Assembly: GCF_000276665.1 (NCBI RefSeq)
Contig: NW_004955402.1
Coordinates: 1,534,619-1,598,618 of the forward strand
Direction of reading: 5' to 3'
Origin: Chinchilla lanigera
Lineage: Eukaryota > Chordata > Mammalia > Rodentia > Chinchillidae
DNA length: 64,000 nt
Shown: positions 46,186 through 58,385 of the stretch, in pieces
Numbering within the stretch: the stretch's first letter is position 1
How the letters are laid out: each line of letters opens with the position of its first letter
Made by a program: the position numbers and the translations under genes
The notes under the pieces: generated by a model
Databases searched by the model: none
Seen by the model: only the letters and a program-made list of their open reading frames with translations
Told to the model about the DNA's origin: nothing

Positions 46186-46736
46186 CGGGGCGTTCCAGGC
46201 CCTGAAGCAGCGGTTCCTGGCGTCTGGGGTGCCATGTTGTCATGGGGGCGACGGTGACCAGGTGTTGGGGTGTGGAGGAGGCGGACCAGCGCTGGTTCCC
46301 GCACCATCCTTTCTCTCCGACGACGCGGTCAGGGGCTGTTTACCCTCGCAGGCTCCTCTCCACAGTACAGCGACAGTGAATGGAGTTGTGTGCCGATGCG
46401 CAGGCTTCTGGGGCATTCATCCGCTTTGCAAGGGTTTCGTGGGAGCCGTGGGCGGAGGCAGACTAGGACACATAGGCGTGGGAGCCGCGTAGGCTCAGTA
46501 CCAGGCACAGCACCTTCCCACCAGGACCCGCCAGAGCCGGGCCAGCCCGAGGAAGTTCTTGAGCTCCTCTCCAGGTTCCTGTCCTGGGACGGGGCTTGCG
46601 GCGGTGTTTCCTTCATTCCTGCTCCAGCCTGCCCCCCTCAGAGCAAAGCAGAGCAGAAAGGCTGCAAGCAGAGCGAGGTGCCTGGTGGATTCTTGCATCT
46701 CTAATAAGGGGGAAGGACCTGGGGATACAGCACAGA

Positions 46737-46918
46737 GCTGGACGTGGGGACTCACGTGGACTGCTGTGATTCCTGCCCTCCGGAGGCTGAGGCAGGAGGA
46801 TTGCTGCAAGCTTGAGGCCAGCCTGGGCTACAGATTGAGCTCAAGGCCAGCCTGAAGGGCGTAGGGAGACCCCGTCTCAAAAAGACAATAAATAAACATG
46901 TAAATAAATAAATATCTA
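46737..46918 (+). mobile_element. B1 SINE with internal duplication
   Basis: gctggacgtggggactcacg, ctccggaggctgaggcagga, then two blocks (gaggccagcctgggctacag; caaggccagcctgaagggcg), gagaccccgtctcaaaaaga and an A/T-rich tail. Confidence 0.88.
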
Positions 46919-47172
46919 AATGGATGGAGCAAAGAGCAAACAAAGGTCGAAGAAACTCAGTTGCTGGGGAACGGAAGCCCAAACTACTCCCTGCATCTAA
47001 GTGGGGGAGGGAGGGGTGTGCAAGGTCTGCACAGTTGAGGGCGCAGCGGGACACCCAGCCCTGAGGTGGGTGAGGGATGTGGTACAGCACGGCGGGCGGC
47101 TGCAGTCCACAGTGACCTGTTCTGTGCTCCACGAGGAGCTGCAGGGGAGACGCATGGAGCTGCATACAGATG

Positions 47173-47294
47173 AGCCGGAGGTGGTGGCCCCAGGTACTTG
47201 GGAGGCTGAGGCAGGAGGATCACTTGAGCCTAGAAGTTCAAGGCCAGCCTGGACAACACAGTAAGAACCTGTCTCAATGAAAAGAAAAAGAAGA
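47173..47294 (+). mobile_element. B1 SINE, single-block type
   Basis: gagccggaggtggtggcccc, ggtacttgggaggctgaggc, aaggccagcctggacaacac, agaacctgtctcaatga and an A-rich tail. No inner duplication. Confidence 0.85.
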
Positions 47295-48174
47295 ATTGCT
47301 AAGAAAAAAGTGCTGCCCACTCTGATTTGACCGATGCCAACTGGAAGAAGTATTGAAGTATCACACTGAACCCAGTACTGTGCCAGTTAATACATGTTAA
47401 TCACAGTAATGAAAAGAGAGCCAAGGTCGGGCACCGCTTGGCCATCCTCACCTGCCGTGGTCCCCTGGCCCCTCTTCTCTGGAAGGAGGATGGTGACGTC
47501 ACCCACCCTGGCCGCCCCACGTGTGGCTGTAGACGCAGGGCTCGGTGAGCTGGCCAGGGTTCCGGCATCTTCGCAGGACTTGACACTGTTTGGTGCGGGT
47601 TCACTGGTTCCACAAAGGAGGATGAGGAGGAACTGAAGTCTGCCAGCAGTGGAATCGCTGGGACTCCTTCCCTGCCTCCCCTCTGCTTAGCTGAGCCGGC
47701 TGACTCTTGAATTAGAACAGGCCCAGGTTTCAGACCTGTGTCAGCCGCTGCCCTGAGCGGCTCCCGTCCCCAGCCCGTCACAGGCTGTCAGCCCAGAGTG
47801 TGCAGGAGGACTTCTGAGCCCCCATCCTCCCGCTGGGCCCCCCACCACGTGTCGCCTTGTTTCTGCCTCACACCAGGCTGAAGCAGAGCTCGGGGCCTCG
47901 GGAGTGAACCCCACACTTCGTGAGCGATGCCCCGAGTGGCTTCCCCGCCATTTTCTCCCTCCAGGAAGGCACAGGCAGCATCTCCCCCACTGGCTGAGCA
48001 TGTCTGCCTCCCTGGATGTCCTGGGACCTCTCATCCTAACCATGGTGCCAACCAGGGAAACAACCACATGAATACAGTTCTTCCCAAAAAATTCTGGGCT
48101 AGCTACTACACGGATGAAAATACTTCTATCTTGTAACAAAACACAGTGCAGCAGCTTTTTAGACATGAAGTAAA
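47295..48174. other. Intron without recognised elements
   Basis: GC-rich sequence with overlapping chance open frames on both strands; nothing recognised. Confidence 0.35.
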
Positions 48175-48690
48175 ATGTATGAGTGATGAAAAATATAGGG
48201 AATGTTTAAATTTTAAAAATTGTTACAGTAAAAGACACATTGCCACTAACTCCACCCCCAATACGCCTCTCACTGTGAGCACACTTATCCCATGTCCCTG
48301 CCCCTTTCTGCAGCAGCTCTGGAGTCCTCTTTCCTGAGGGTCTTTAGCTGTGCTGTCCTGGCTGCTGCTCTGTCCTGAATTGATTCAAAAGATTTCCCTT
48401 TCACCGTCCTTTTGACTTTGAGGAGAGCCGGAAGTCGCATGGTGCCAGGTCCGGCGAGAGAGGTGGGTGAGGACACAGCGTCGTGTTTTTATGAGCTGCT
48501 TCCTGTTGCAGGGCCCTCGGCAGCAACATTCACCTTCGTTTTGATCATATTTTCTGAAGACACTCGGGAGAGGGGACTTCCAGAGCCGCTTCTGAAAGTG
48601 CTGAGAGTAACGGGGGTGTTTGAAGTGGGGCGGGACTTGGAGAAGGTTCGAGGCAGTGCCTTGCAGTGTGATACATCTTAAAGGCAGTCA
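48175..48690. mobile_element. Mariner-derived inverted-repeat element, copy 2
   Basis: The minus strand at about 48455-48300 encodes LPALLKVKRTVKGKSFESIQ then LKTLRKED, matching the same part of a mariner-like transposase as copy 1. From about 48553 the 3' end recurs inverted on the + strand (gaagacactcgggagagggg). The middle segment (agccggaagtcgcatggtgc, ggtgggtgaggacaca) is also shared with copy 1, so both derive from one rearranged parent. No intact frame. Confidence 0.6.
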
Positions 48691-48719
48691 CCACACGTTC
48701 TGGTTGCCCTTGCAGAAGT

Positions 48720-49700
48720 CTGCACACTGAGCATGCGCACGTGTGCGGAGCCGAGGGTCCCGCAGCTGCGGGGGTGCAGGGCAGGCGGAGCGGCGGCGAG
48801 GAGCCCCCGGCTCGGCCGGCTCCCCGGCTCTGTGAGGTCGCCCGTGCTTGAGCTCCTGCACCGGGGCGGGAGGTGACCGGCCGGGGTCACACGCCGTCCT
48901 TGGAAACTTCTCCCATCATCGCAGCCTGTGGCGTCGTGGGGAGCAGCACGTGGGGCCTCGGGTGCGGTTCTCCGGCAAACCGCGGCCTGAGCTGGGCTCC
49001 CTGTTGTTCGCGGATTGTAATTTTAGGCAGTCTGCAACACAAATCGCGTGCTGCAGGACAGCTGAGGGGAAAAGGTCTGGTCTGCCGTGCGGATGTCATC
49101 TACCCGAGGAAGGGAAGCGGACCTACAGGACGGGCAGAGGGCCGCGCAGGGACAGGGTGGGCGCTTGGCGCATTCCCTGCGCCCACCGACGCGAGTCCCT
49201 GCCCTGCGGTGGTAGTTCGGCTTCCCGTGGCAGCCTCAGGACGCAGGGGCGTGGCCCCGCGAGTTGGTCTGGGGAGATTTCTCCTGTGTGCGGCTGGAGG
49301 AGGAAAGCGGGAAGGACAGCGCGGGCCAGAGGCCGGTGCTCGGCTCCCTGCGCAGGGAGCGGTCCAGCCCACCCGAGTGGGCACCCAGGCCAGTGCTGGT
49401 CACAGCCCGGCGCTGTCCGCGTGGGTCGCCTCCCTCTCGTGTAGAAGTGGCCCCCAGGGCTCAGTCAGGTCACCGCAGAGGGCTCCCCAGTGGGTGAGCC
49501 GGTCTTCACCCTGCAGAAATCCCACCGCATAAGTCCTCGCGGAGGCGGCTGGAGGCTGGGGGTGCCCCAGGTTTGCTTGAAGCGGCTGCACTGCGATTAG
49601 AATTGCCTTTCCTCCCCTCGGGTGGCCGGTTCGGGCTGGCGCTGCACCTGGAAAGCTTGTGTGCGGTCGCTGAACACCTCAGTGTTCCCTGAACCCTGCC
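48720..49700. promoter_or_regulatory. Intragenic CpG island
   Basis: Bases 48721-48900 contain 22 CpG dinucleotides, and high GC with frequent CpG continues to about 49.7 kb. Neighbouring sequence is CpG-poor, so this stands out in intron 1. It may be an alternative PIEZO2 promoter, a promoter for a noncoding transcript, or an enhancer; the sequence alone cannot say. Open frames of about 200 codons on + compete in two frames and have no recognisable domain. Confidence 0.7.
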
Positions 49701-50490
49701 AGAGCCCCGCGTGGTCACAGAGAGTTAGCGTCACATCCACGTTAAAAAGAAACACGGGAAGGTGTGGAGTTCCGGCTGCACCCCTCCTTTCCTCCTACAA
49801 GGACGAAGGTTCCCCGGCACTTGCTCGCCTTCTCTGTGACAGGTGCAGGACCGGAGGCCCTCCGGCTCCCAGGCTCTGCCCGCAAGGGGGTTAGTCTCCA
49901 GTTATCCTTGCTCTTACTTCATTTTCCTGTAATGGGGGACGCTGAAGCCAGGGCCTTTGCTTCTCTGTCCTGCTTGATGCTGCCAGAGCCGCGCTGTGTG
50001 CTAGGCAGACTGGACGCTGAGCGCACCCTGTAGGTGAGGGCTGCTGGACGCTGTGCTGTTGCTGGAGGTCGGTCCGCTTTCTCCTGATGGTGCAGAGAGC
50101 TGTGGGGCACATCCCTTAGCCTTGTATGTCATGTCCGGTCATCATGTGTGTGTCGGTGCCACCCCGGGATCCCTGCAGACACGAGGACGAAGCCCGATTT
50201 TCAAATGACCCATGGTGTGGAAGTTAGCGAGACCTACATGCTGATATCCTGCACACCCGGGGTGATCAGAGCCTAAGAGTGACAAAACCAAATGCGGGGG
50301 GTTTTAAGAGATGAAATGATGATGTTTCCCTTGGGTATGATTTTTGTCTTTTAGACGCAGAATGTATTTTTGCACGCTAAAGAAACAATGTTCTTTCTCC
50401 TATGATTGCTTTTCTTAGAAGGAATGATGTTAAAAGTGTGATGGAATCTCGATGTTTTTTACTTGAATGAGAGCTTGTAGAGGGGGCATC
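49701..50490. other. Intron without recognised elements
   Basis: Transition from the CpG island to AT-richer sequence; nothing recognised. Confidence 0.35.
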
Positions 50491-50492
50491 TT

Positions 50493-50921
50493 GTTACTTT
50501 CATATTGCTAGGACAAACTACCCGACACCCACAAGTTAGCGAGGAGAGGCTTATTCTGGTTCACAGTTTGTAGAGGTTTTAGTCCATAGTCAGCTGGCTC
50601 CAAGGCAGGGCAGCATGGCAGAGGGGCCTGGTGAGGAGAAACAGCTTATGGCATGGCAGGTAGGAAGAAGGAAGCCTTCCTTCTTACCTTTTTTATTCCA
50701 TTCAGGCTACAAACTTATTGGTTGGTGCCATCCACACCCAGGGCGGGGCTTCCCTCTTCAGTAAATCCATTCAGCCAGCCCAAGAACTATGCTAAAACAA
50801 AGGACTAATCCAGTATCAAATGCCTGTGGTCCAGTATCACACCCATGAGCCAGACATCCCAAGAGCCTTACCTGTGAGCACATGAGGCTCTGGGGGGACA
50901 GCTAGATGTCAGCCCTAACAA
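50493..50921 (+). mobile_element. Dispersed mid-length repeat (family R)
   Basis: Head ttgttactttcatattgcta, inner block gttttagtccatagtcagct, tail catgaggctctggggggaca then agccctaacaagg. The ends TTGTTA and TAACAA are complementary, which fits a short terminal inverted repeat. Confidence 0.55.
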
Positions 50922-50949
50922 GGGGTAGGAGTAGGGACTCCAGAGCCAA

Positions 50950-51075
50950 CACAGGAGGGTAACCTCTGTTTCTCTGGCGCTGGGTCACATATTCTCCCTG
51001 AGCCTTAGTTTCCTCTTAGTGAAGATGTTCACAGTGCCTGCCTCTTAGACCAGTCCTCTGTAACACTTTGCAGTC
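50950..51075 (+). repeat. MIR SINE
   Basis: Ordered MIR signatures: ctctggcgctgggtcacata, ctgagccttagtttcctctt and cagtgcctgcctcttagacc. Confidence 0.6.
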
Positions 51076-54000
51076 TCTTTTATTCCTGTTGTTCATTTCC
51101 CCGTGCACCTGTTGTTCTGTGACAGTGGCCCTGAGGATTGCATCGATTGGAAATCCACACTGAAGTATTCCTGTGTCACCAGACATATATCCTCCAAAAC
51201 ATGACTTTGCTGAGGTTGTGAGGACTTTCTTCAGGAGGAGACAAACACTGCGGCTACTTATGAATTTTTGGGTAGACAAAATTACAGGTTGGCAAAGAAA
51301 GAGGCAAGAATTTATTTTGTTCAGTAAATAATTACTGCATGCTTACAGAATTTAGAAATCGGCATAGAAACTGGAAATAGAGTAACAAACAGGAAACAAG
51401 GCCTGCTCCAGAGTGGCCTAGGGCTGGTGGTTTGCACCTTTAGGGAGTGGGTATTTAAGAGACTTGGCTAAAATTGGAGGAGTTCATTTAAGGGGTGCAT
51501 TGTTGCTCGACTTCTTCAGGTGTTAGCAAGAGTAGCAGGGTTCTGCCATCTCCCTGTCCCCCAGTGACAATCTGCCAAGTAACCTAGAAGTATTCCTGTA
51601 GCTAACCTGACCTCCGTAGAGGTCACCGTCCGTGCAGGTCTCATAACAGCTTGTGGGTTATAGCTGCTATTTGAAGATAAACTCTGCTAACAAAATGGCC
51701 TCACTTTTGGGGAACACAGGGCGACTCCTAAACTTACGGATTGTTTAGCAAGTGCAGGGCTTAAGATGGGCCAGGAGAGGTGAGACGTCATTTTTGCCTG
51801 GGAGATTGAAGACTTTTTTATCTGAAGTAAAAAAGATCAAAGGCTGTCCGGGCGGAGGGCTGACAGAACAGCACACAGTGTTCCTGCAGTCGTTACTCTT
51901 TTGGGAAATAAAGTACCCGCGGAGTCGTGATGGCCTTAACCTTTGAAGGGGAGGAGGGTGCGTGGCAGGGAGGCTTAGGAGGGAGACAGGGGAGGCTGAG
52001 GGAGCTGAGGTGTGGCTGAGGGTTTTCCCCAGGGCCTTTGCGCCCCACTCCACTCCTAGGAGTGTGGACCTCTGTGATCCGACCAAATGCAGGTAAGATG
52101 TCGAGCAGGTAGAGACTGATCAGCTGGTGGAAGAGGCTACTTGGGAGGCTTTTGACTTGGGATGTTGTTCAGGTAGTGAGGATTTCACACCGTGGTCAGA
52201 GGCTGTTTGTCATTAGCACTGAGCATTGTGCCCTGGAATCTGATGGAATCAAGGGCTGAATTCACTCTGTGAAAGGTGTGTCCCCTTCTCCAGCTGCAGA
52301 AACAGCTGACAGCAATAACGATAGTTCCAGTTATTTCAGGGGAGAGGGTGTTCCCACGGAGAGGCAGGAGGGAAGTCATAGCAGACTTAGCCAGACAAGA
52401 GCAGGAACTTTTGAGCAGCGTTGAGCTGTGTGAGTTGCTCACCAGACCGAGGTTGGGCCACTCCCCAAGCTGAAGATGGAAGAAGTGTGACCTCCTCGCC
52501 GCTGGCGCAACTGATTTCTTGCAGGGCTGATGTGCAAGCAGTCCAGGGGGATGCTGCCAAGAATAACATCGAATATTCTGCAGCCTGCAGGAAAAGCCTA
52601 CACAGATCTATTTTTAATAAGTTCTTGAAAGAAGAAAACTGTGGCAGGCAGTAAATTAATGCAGTTATTGAGACGCCACTGCCACTTGCGGAAAGCCCAG
52701 GTCTGTGTGCATGCTCTGGCCTTTGCCAGAGCTGGAGGTAGGGTAGGGCCGATACTGGTCACTCTTGTTTCTCAAAGGAAAGTGACATTCGGTCTCCGCT
52801 CTGTAGCAGCCTCTGTAGTATGTTAGGCTGAGCTAGTGAACTTGCTCACATTCGACACTTTTTGGCGTAGGAACCCAGTGAGTTTATTGTGCAGCCTAAT
52901 AGCTCAGAGACACTGACATCGCGACATGGAGGGGTTGCCATGAGACCTCTGAGATCCTGAGGGATCTACTGGCTTCTGAAAGTGACTGAAATACTAAGGA
53001 GCTCCCCACTGGGGCGGCGAGGGGGCAGGGAGCTGGCTGAGGGGGTTGGCAGTGGAGTAGAGCTTGTGTGTACAAGGAAGAGAAGTTCATCTCTGGGAAA
53101 AGTTTAGGACAGTAGAGTTAATACAGATATGACAAACAATTAATTAAAAAATAAAGGCAATTAAAAACTAAAAACGAATTGAAAAGGCAGTTTAAAATAA
53201 ACTCAAATGGCTCACTTATTATAAATACAATATTTTAACTGAGAATAGTCATAGGCTTTCAATTCTTAAAGAGCCATAGCTCTTTACAGATTACAGTTTA
53301 ACTATAATTAATAAGTTTTCAAAATCTAAAATAAGTCCTTCTACATTCTCGTAGTGTGGGCCGTTAGAGAGGTGCAGTGTTTGCCAACAGTGTGAGCTGG
53401 TGCTTTCTACACATGTGAGTTAAGACCCGCTACATGGAAAGTTCACTCTTCATACGAGCATGCGTGTGTACGTGGAGGACAGTGAGTGATTCCTGTGTCA
53501 GTAAGCGCACAGCTGAGCACCCCAGCGAGGTACCACCCTGCGATTTTCAGTCTACAGAGCATCACAGAAGTCTTTAAACAAGAGCAAATGGTGTTAGTGC
53601 CGACCCCTCCGCCAGTCGCACAGTCCCACAGGGGCGGAGCTCCTTTTACTTTGGAGGACTCCAGGCTACGGATTTCCATGGAAGGTTCCTCAGACTCATA
53701 AGGATGCGGAGCTAATTTTCCTTCTTGCTCCTTCTTCTTGCTCCTCTTCTTGCTCCTCCTTCTCCACCGCCTCCTCTTTCTCCTCCCCCCAGAGCCTTGC
53801 ACACGCACTCCACCCCGCGCTGTCCTCCCAGTGCTTCTGACTTCTACTGTGATTTTCCGGATGGTTTAGGAAATTATACACGAGCATGAAAGCTTCATTT
53901 CCTCCCTTGCTGTCATGAGGAACCGCCCCAGGCTGCTTGCTCAGATCAGAGATGATTGTGTGCCTGAACTTGAGCAGAGGGTTGGGTTTTACCTACAGAA

Positions 54001-54494
54001 ACTTTCTGTGGGCGCATTTGTAAAAGGTATTAAAAGGTATTTTTAGAGGAGGAAAACATTAGCACTATTAACTTAAAAAAAAACAACTCCACAAACTCTG
54101 CAATCCATCAGAGTGAATTTGCAAAATTCAGTGACACTTTAATACTGTCATTAATATTTGATGTAATATACCTGTGCATATGTGTGTGTACTATATGTTG
54201 AACAGAACCTACGCTTTCATATTTGTTACAGGCAATGAATTTTTAAGCTCATGGCCAAACAAAACATCAAATTGTGATCTTAGTGATTATCTATTGGACT
54301 CATTTTATAGCCCAATTTGTTTGGACAATTTGTTTGGACAAGATTCAGACCAGTTTTTCATTTAAATTGGCCTAACAGTTTTAGTAAGCTGAGTCATGGT
54401 TATGATTTTATAATAACAGTTTGACTGTGGGTCCCTGTAATCTATTACCCTGTAAAGATCTTGTTTTCCTTGAGATTTTATCCTACGACTCCAT
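51076..54494. other. Intron, mostly unique
   Basis: A poly-pyrimidine tract lies at about 53720-53795 and an AT-rich patch at 53110-53330. At 51.4-51.95 kb the sequence ends with an AATAAA and could be a degraded LTR, but I could not show ends. No gene recognised. Confidence 0.35.
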
Positions 54495-54504
54495 TTTCTT
54501 AGCT

Positions 54505-54656
54505 TTTTTTTTTGTCTTTTTGAGACAGGGTCTCGCTATGCAGTTCAAGCTGGCCTTGAGCTCACTTTGTAGCCCAGGTGGTCTCGGACTTGCAACGATC
54601 CTCCTGCCTCAGCCTCCCAAGTGCTGGGATTACAAGCGTGCACCACCACGCCCAGC
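54505..54656 (-). mobile_element. B1 SINE with internal duplication and target-site duplication
   Basis: Reverse orientation: a T-run, tgagacagggtctcgctatg, two blocks (gttcaagctggccttgagct; ttgtagcccaggtggtctcg), cctcccaagtgctgggatta and caccaccacgcccagc. Flanking tttcttagct occurs at 54495-54504 and 54657-54666. A relatively young copy. Confidence 0.93.
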
Positions 54657-54719
54657 TTTCTTAGCTAAGTTATTTGATGAAATTAACACGCAATATAAGA
54701 TTTATATTTCTTCGGTGAA

Positions 54720-55480
54720 AGTTTTAAATTTTATTAGTACATGTTTGCAGTGCATGCAATTCACAGGCATCTTGGGGAGTGGTTACATTTACAAATGAGC
54801 TTGTTTCCTCTGTAAAATCCCCCTCTCCTTCTCTCCCTTCTCCCTCCTGCAGTTGCCCTGTTCTGATTTTCGTTTGTGTTGATATTATTAATCTTAGCTC
54901 ATGCTGTGGCGTATAGTGCTTACATCACCTGGGGTTATTAGGCTCCTGCACATGGCACATCTGTATTCTTCTTCTCTCCTCTTCCCCTCCTCCTCACCCC
55001 TTGCACTTTCCCCTTGGTCCACTTCCCTATTGCAAGAGATCCATTCTGTGTCCCCATCTACCCATCCTTATTCTTCTCTTTGTTTGTTGCCTTGCTCAGA
55101 TGAGAGGCATCGTACCATATTTAAACCTGTGTGTCTGGTTTATATCACCCAACATCATAATTTTCAGGTGACCCATTTTCCTGCAAATGTCTCAAATTTA
55201 TCATTCTGTATAGCCGAGTATTCCATTTTACATAGATACTGCACTTTCTCTGCCTCGTTGTCTGTGGGTGGGTGTACAGGCTGCTTCCAGGATTTAGCCA
55301 TTACAAATTGCGGTGCTAAGACATTGATGTGTATGGGTCACTGCAGTGGGATGTCATTAGCTCTTTGGGAAAGACACCAAGAAGGGGTGGTCACTGGGTC
55401 ATGTGGAATTTCCACTTTCAGTTCTTTGAGAAATCTCCATGCTGATTTTCATAATGGTTGCACCAATTTATGTTTCTGTT
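54720..55480 (-). mobile_element. L1 3' end (ORF2 C-terminus and 3'UTR)
   Basis: Reverse-strand L1 hallmarks appear in order: 3'UTR like that at 34452, then the region around gagtattccattttacatag, aggctgcttccaggatttag, ccattacaaattgcggtgct and agaaatctccatgctgattt. These correspond to the end of ORF2. It is 5'-truncated and diverged. Confidence 0.82.
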
Positions 55481-58385
55481 TCTTAAAGTGTGAGAAATGC
55501 ACGACTGAACCATGGGTGTTGTGTCAACCCTGTCAAGGCAACAGTGTCAGCTTTAACGCGTCTCCCGGTAAAAATGCAATGTTCAAACCTGTGGACTAGC
55601 TGTAGACCTGAGATCACCTTTTCTCATTTGAAAAACATTTCCACTGTTTTTTTTTTTACGTCACAAATATTTGAAGACCCTTTTGGCATGACCAGGTGTG
55701 TGTGAGGAGAGGCATGGCTGTGTCCTCCCTTCCTGATGGTAGTGTGAGAGACTGGCGTCGCACTTTTTGAAGAAATGGTGTTTTTGGCCACTGTCTGAGG
55801 AGGGCACCTGGGACAAGGTCAGAGATGGAGGGTCGGGAAGGCAGAGCTCTGGCCTGCACTCTGCACTTCCGAAGCATCCTGACTGGGGGTTTCCAGCTGT
55901 CACCGGATGTGCAGCCCAGTGCGTGACTGGGGATCAATCCTGCACGAACAGACAATGAATCAGGTGGCATAAGTGCCTTGCTCTGGTCTCTGCTTTTTTT
56001 GATAGCTCTGCTTCCTTAGGAAGAATCTACGATTGTTTAATTTGTTTCCTGCTCCATTGTAAATGCTTTGCAGCTGTGCCTGTCTCCGTCTCTCTCTAAC
56101 TTATGAAATAACAAAGATTTTGAGCGGACATCCATTTAAAAAGCAATTGATCTCTCCGGAGTAAAGACAGAAAATATTAAAAATGTAAACAGTTTCTAGA
56201 ATCACTGAGTTGGCAGAACTGTTTTGTCATTTGATACTGAGGTTGCTTCTTCTGAGTAATGTGTATCTATCTAGTGCTGTAGCAACTGTTAAAATAAACA
56301 AAGCTGGTGGACCAGTAAAGAGCATTAGAAGGTACTTAGTGGAAATGCAGGCTCTAAACAATGAAGGCTGTTTGCAGGGATGAGCCTCGCCTTGCTGAAA
56401 GGGTGCAGGAAGTAGGAAAGCACACCCTACTGCGGACTGCGCCCTGAGGGCATTCACCTTTAGTAACATCTTCTAAAATTATTGCTGCGAGCCATTACCG
56501 AAGGGCGTGCGATCACACTGCCGTGGTGGCGGGGAATTAGAGTCCATTCTGCAACACAGGGAGTGTTGCCTGGCCATCTTAATCGTTCCAGATCTGTAAA
56601 GATTTTCCTCTCTCTGTATCGATAAACTGTAGGTTGTCCAAGCCGCATCTGTCTTTGTCCCTACTTTTAGAGATTCTCAGAAACCACACGGCGACTTTCA
56701 GCTTCAGAAAATAAAGTTTGCGGAGGAGACGAGCCTGGACATCGAGGACTTGTGTGGTCACCTTGACGCCCACAGAGCTTTCCACGTTGCCCCGTGGCCC
56801 AGGGAGCTGTCAGCACTCTGGACCTGGCAGGAGCCTTTTGCTTGAGAAATTCCTCTGCGCCCTTCTTGTGCTTCTAACTCTGGATGGTTGAAGCCAGGTG
56901 GGAAGTGTGGGGACCACACTGATTCTTATCTAGAGCAAGGAGTCCCCTTCCTGTGAACACTGGGTCCGCATTCTCCTTCTCTGCCAAGAGGTAATTCTTG
57001 AGACCAGGGCCGAGGGGCGGCCACGGTGAGCTGTCGGAGCACGGTGTCGGACGCAGTGGCCGCTCATTGTGAAAAGTGATGGTGTGTGCTTTGTTTCTGG
57101 GACCTGAGCAGGGGCAGCATCACGCTTGATTGAGGAGCAGTGTTTGCCTTCTAAGGCTGTTTAGCTTGGAAGCGCTGTACTGCCAAATTCAAAGACATAT
57201 TTTGCCCTAGATGGAGATAAGTCACTTAGATACGGTGTTTGATGTCCTCGAGAGCTTGGCTGACCTGGGTCGCAGCTTCGGGCAGATAAAGTCAAATCGA
57301 AACTGTGGCAGTGTGATGCCTGCCACCAGTCAAGTGGGACATTTCAGACCAAAAGAAAAGGAATGTGGATTTTTAGATGTGGCTTATTATTCATTTAATT
57401 TGGGTCTTAGTTACCCATTGCTGCGTGCAAATTAGCCGAGCAGTGAGCAGATTAAAGCACCACACACTGGGTCTGATTCCTGGGCCTGGGCTGCAAGAGT
57501 GAGCGGGCCAGGCCACCTGGCTCAGCGTCCTTCACAGGCAGGGCACAGCCAGTCAAGGACCGCTGCCCACTGCAGCGGTGGTCAGGGCTGGTGAGGGCTG
57601 GAAACAACCAACCCCACCTGTGGGATCCCCAAGTGGCGGGTGGCTTCCATCAGAGAGCCAGGCAAGGCTGGAGGTCACAGTCTTTTTGCACTAAAGTGGT
57701 GTGTTCGATGTGTCCTGTGTCCCCTGGGATGTCACATGCACACCGGCCCCCTGGCAGCTCTGGGAAGGCGGGGGGCTAGCTGCCTTCAGGGGTCACTGCT
57801 CTGGGGGCCCTGACTCTTGAGGTCACAGAGGCCCTGTCCCCTCACCCCTCCTCTGAAGTCAGCTCCAGCCTCCGCCACCCACCGTCTCCCACTGGCACCC
57901 TGGTATCAGAGCACCAACCCCCCACGTAGCATAGGATTTATGGTATCTTACTGTTTGGGCGTCTTGCAGATGGCTTTAATCCACTTTCTAGTGACTTTTC
58001 TACAGTCCTTGCCCATGTCTCTGGGGCACATGTTTCAGGACAGCCAGTGAGGTATAGAGCTAAAGCTGGACCTTAGCACTGTGATACTGGGGGGTCCATC
58101 TGATCAGTGGGCTGGCAACCACGTGACCAGGGGCTGTGGTGTGCCCAGCAGGGACAGTAGGACAGAGGAGCGACAACTGCCAAGGACGGAGATAAGGCTG
58201 ATTATGCAAGGTTTTGTGCAATTTAAAACTTACGAGTTATTTCTAGGGTTGTGGTTGACCGTGGAACATAAGACAGCAGATAAGAGGGGACACGTGTGTG
58301 CTGTGGGAGGAGGGCCACACGTCATTCTTCTTGAAGGGAGTGTCTTCCCCCTTCTGTGACCTTGGCACCTCTTTCTAAAAGGAAC
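55481..58385. other. Intron without recognised elements
   Basis: I recognise no gene, RNA or repeat here. Confidence 0.35.

Noticed and set aside
45837..46307. Overlapping frames of 113-177 codons around the GGAA tract
   Set aside because: They are produced by the low-complexity purine repeat on both strands (Lys/Glu/Gly-rich versus Ser/Leu/Pro-rich).
48848..49532. 198- and 219-codon + frames in the intragenic CpG island
   Set aside because: Two frames are open over the same GC-rich sequence with no recognisable domain; better explained by composition.
51470..51960. Solo LTR of an endogenous retrovirus
   Set aside because: An AATAAA and a promoter-like AT patch were noted, but no terminal TG/CA pair with a flanking duplication could be shown.
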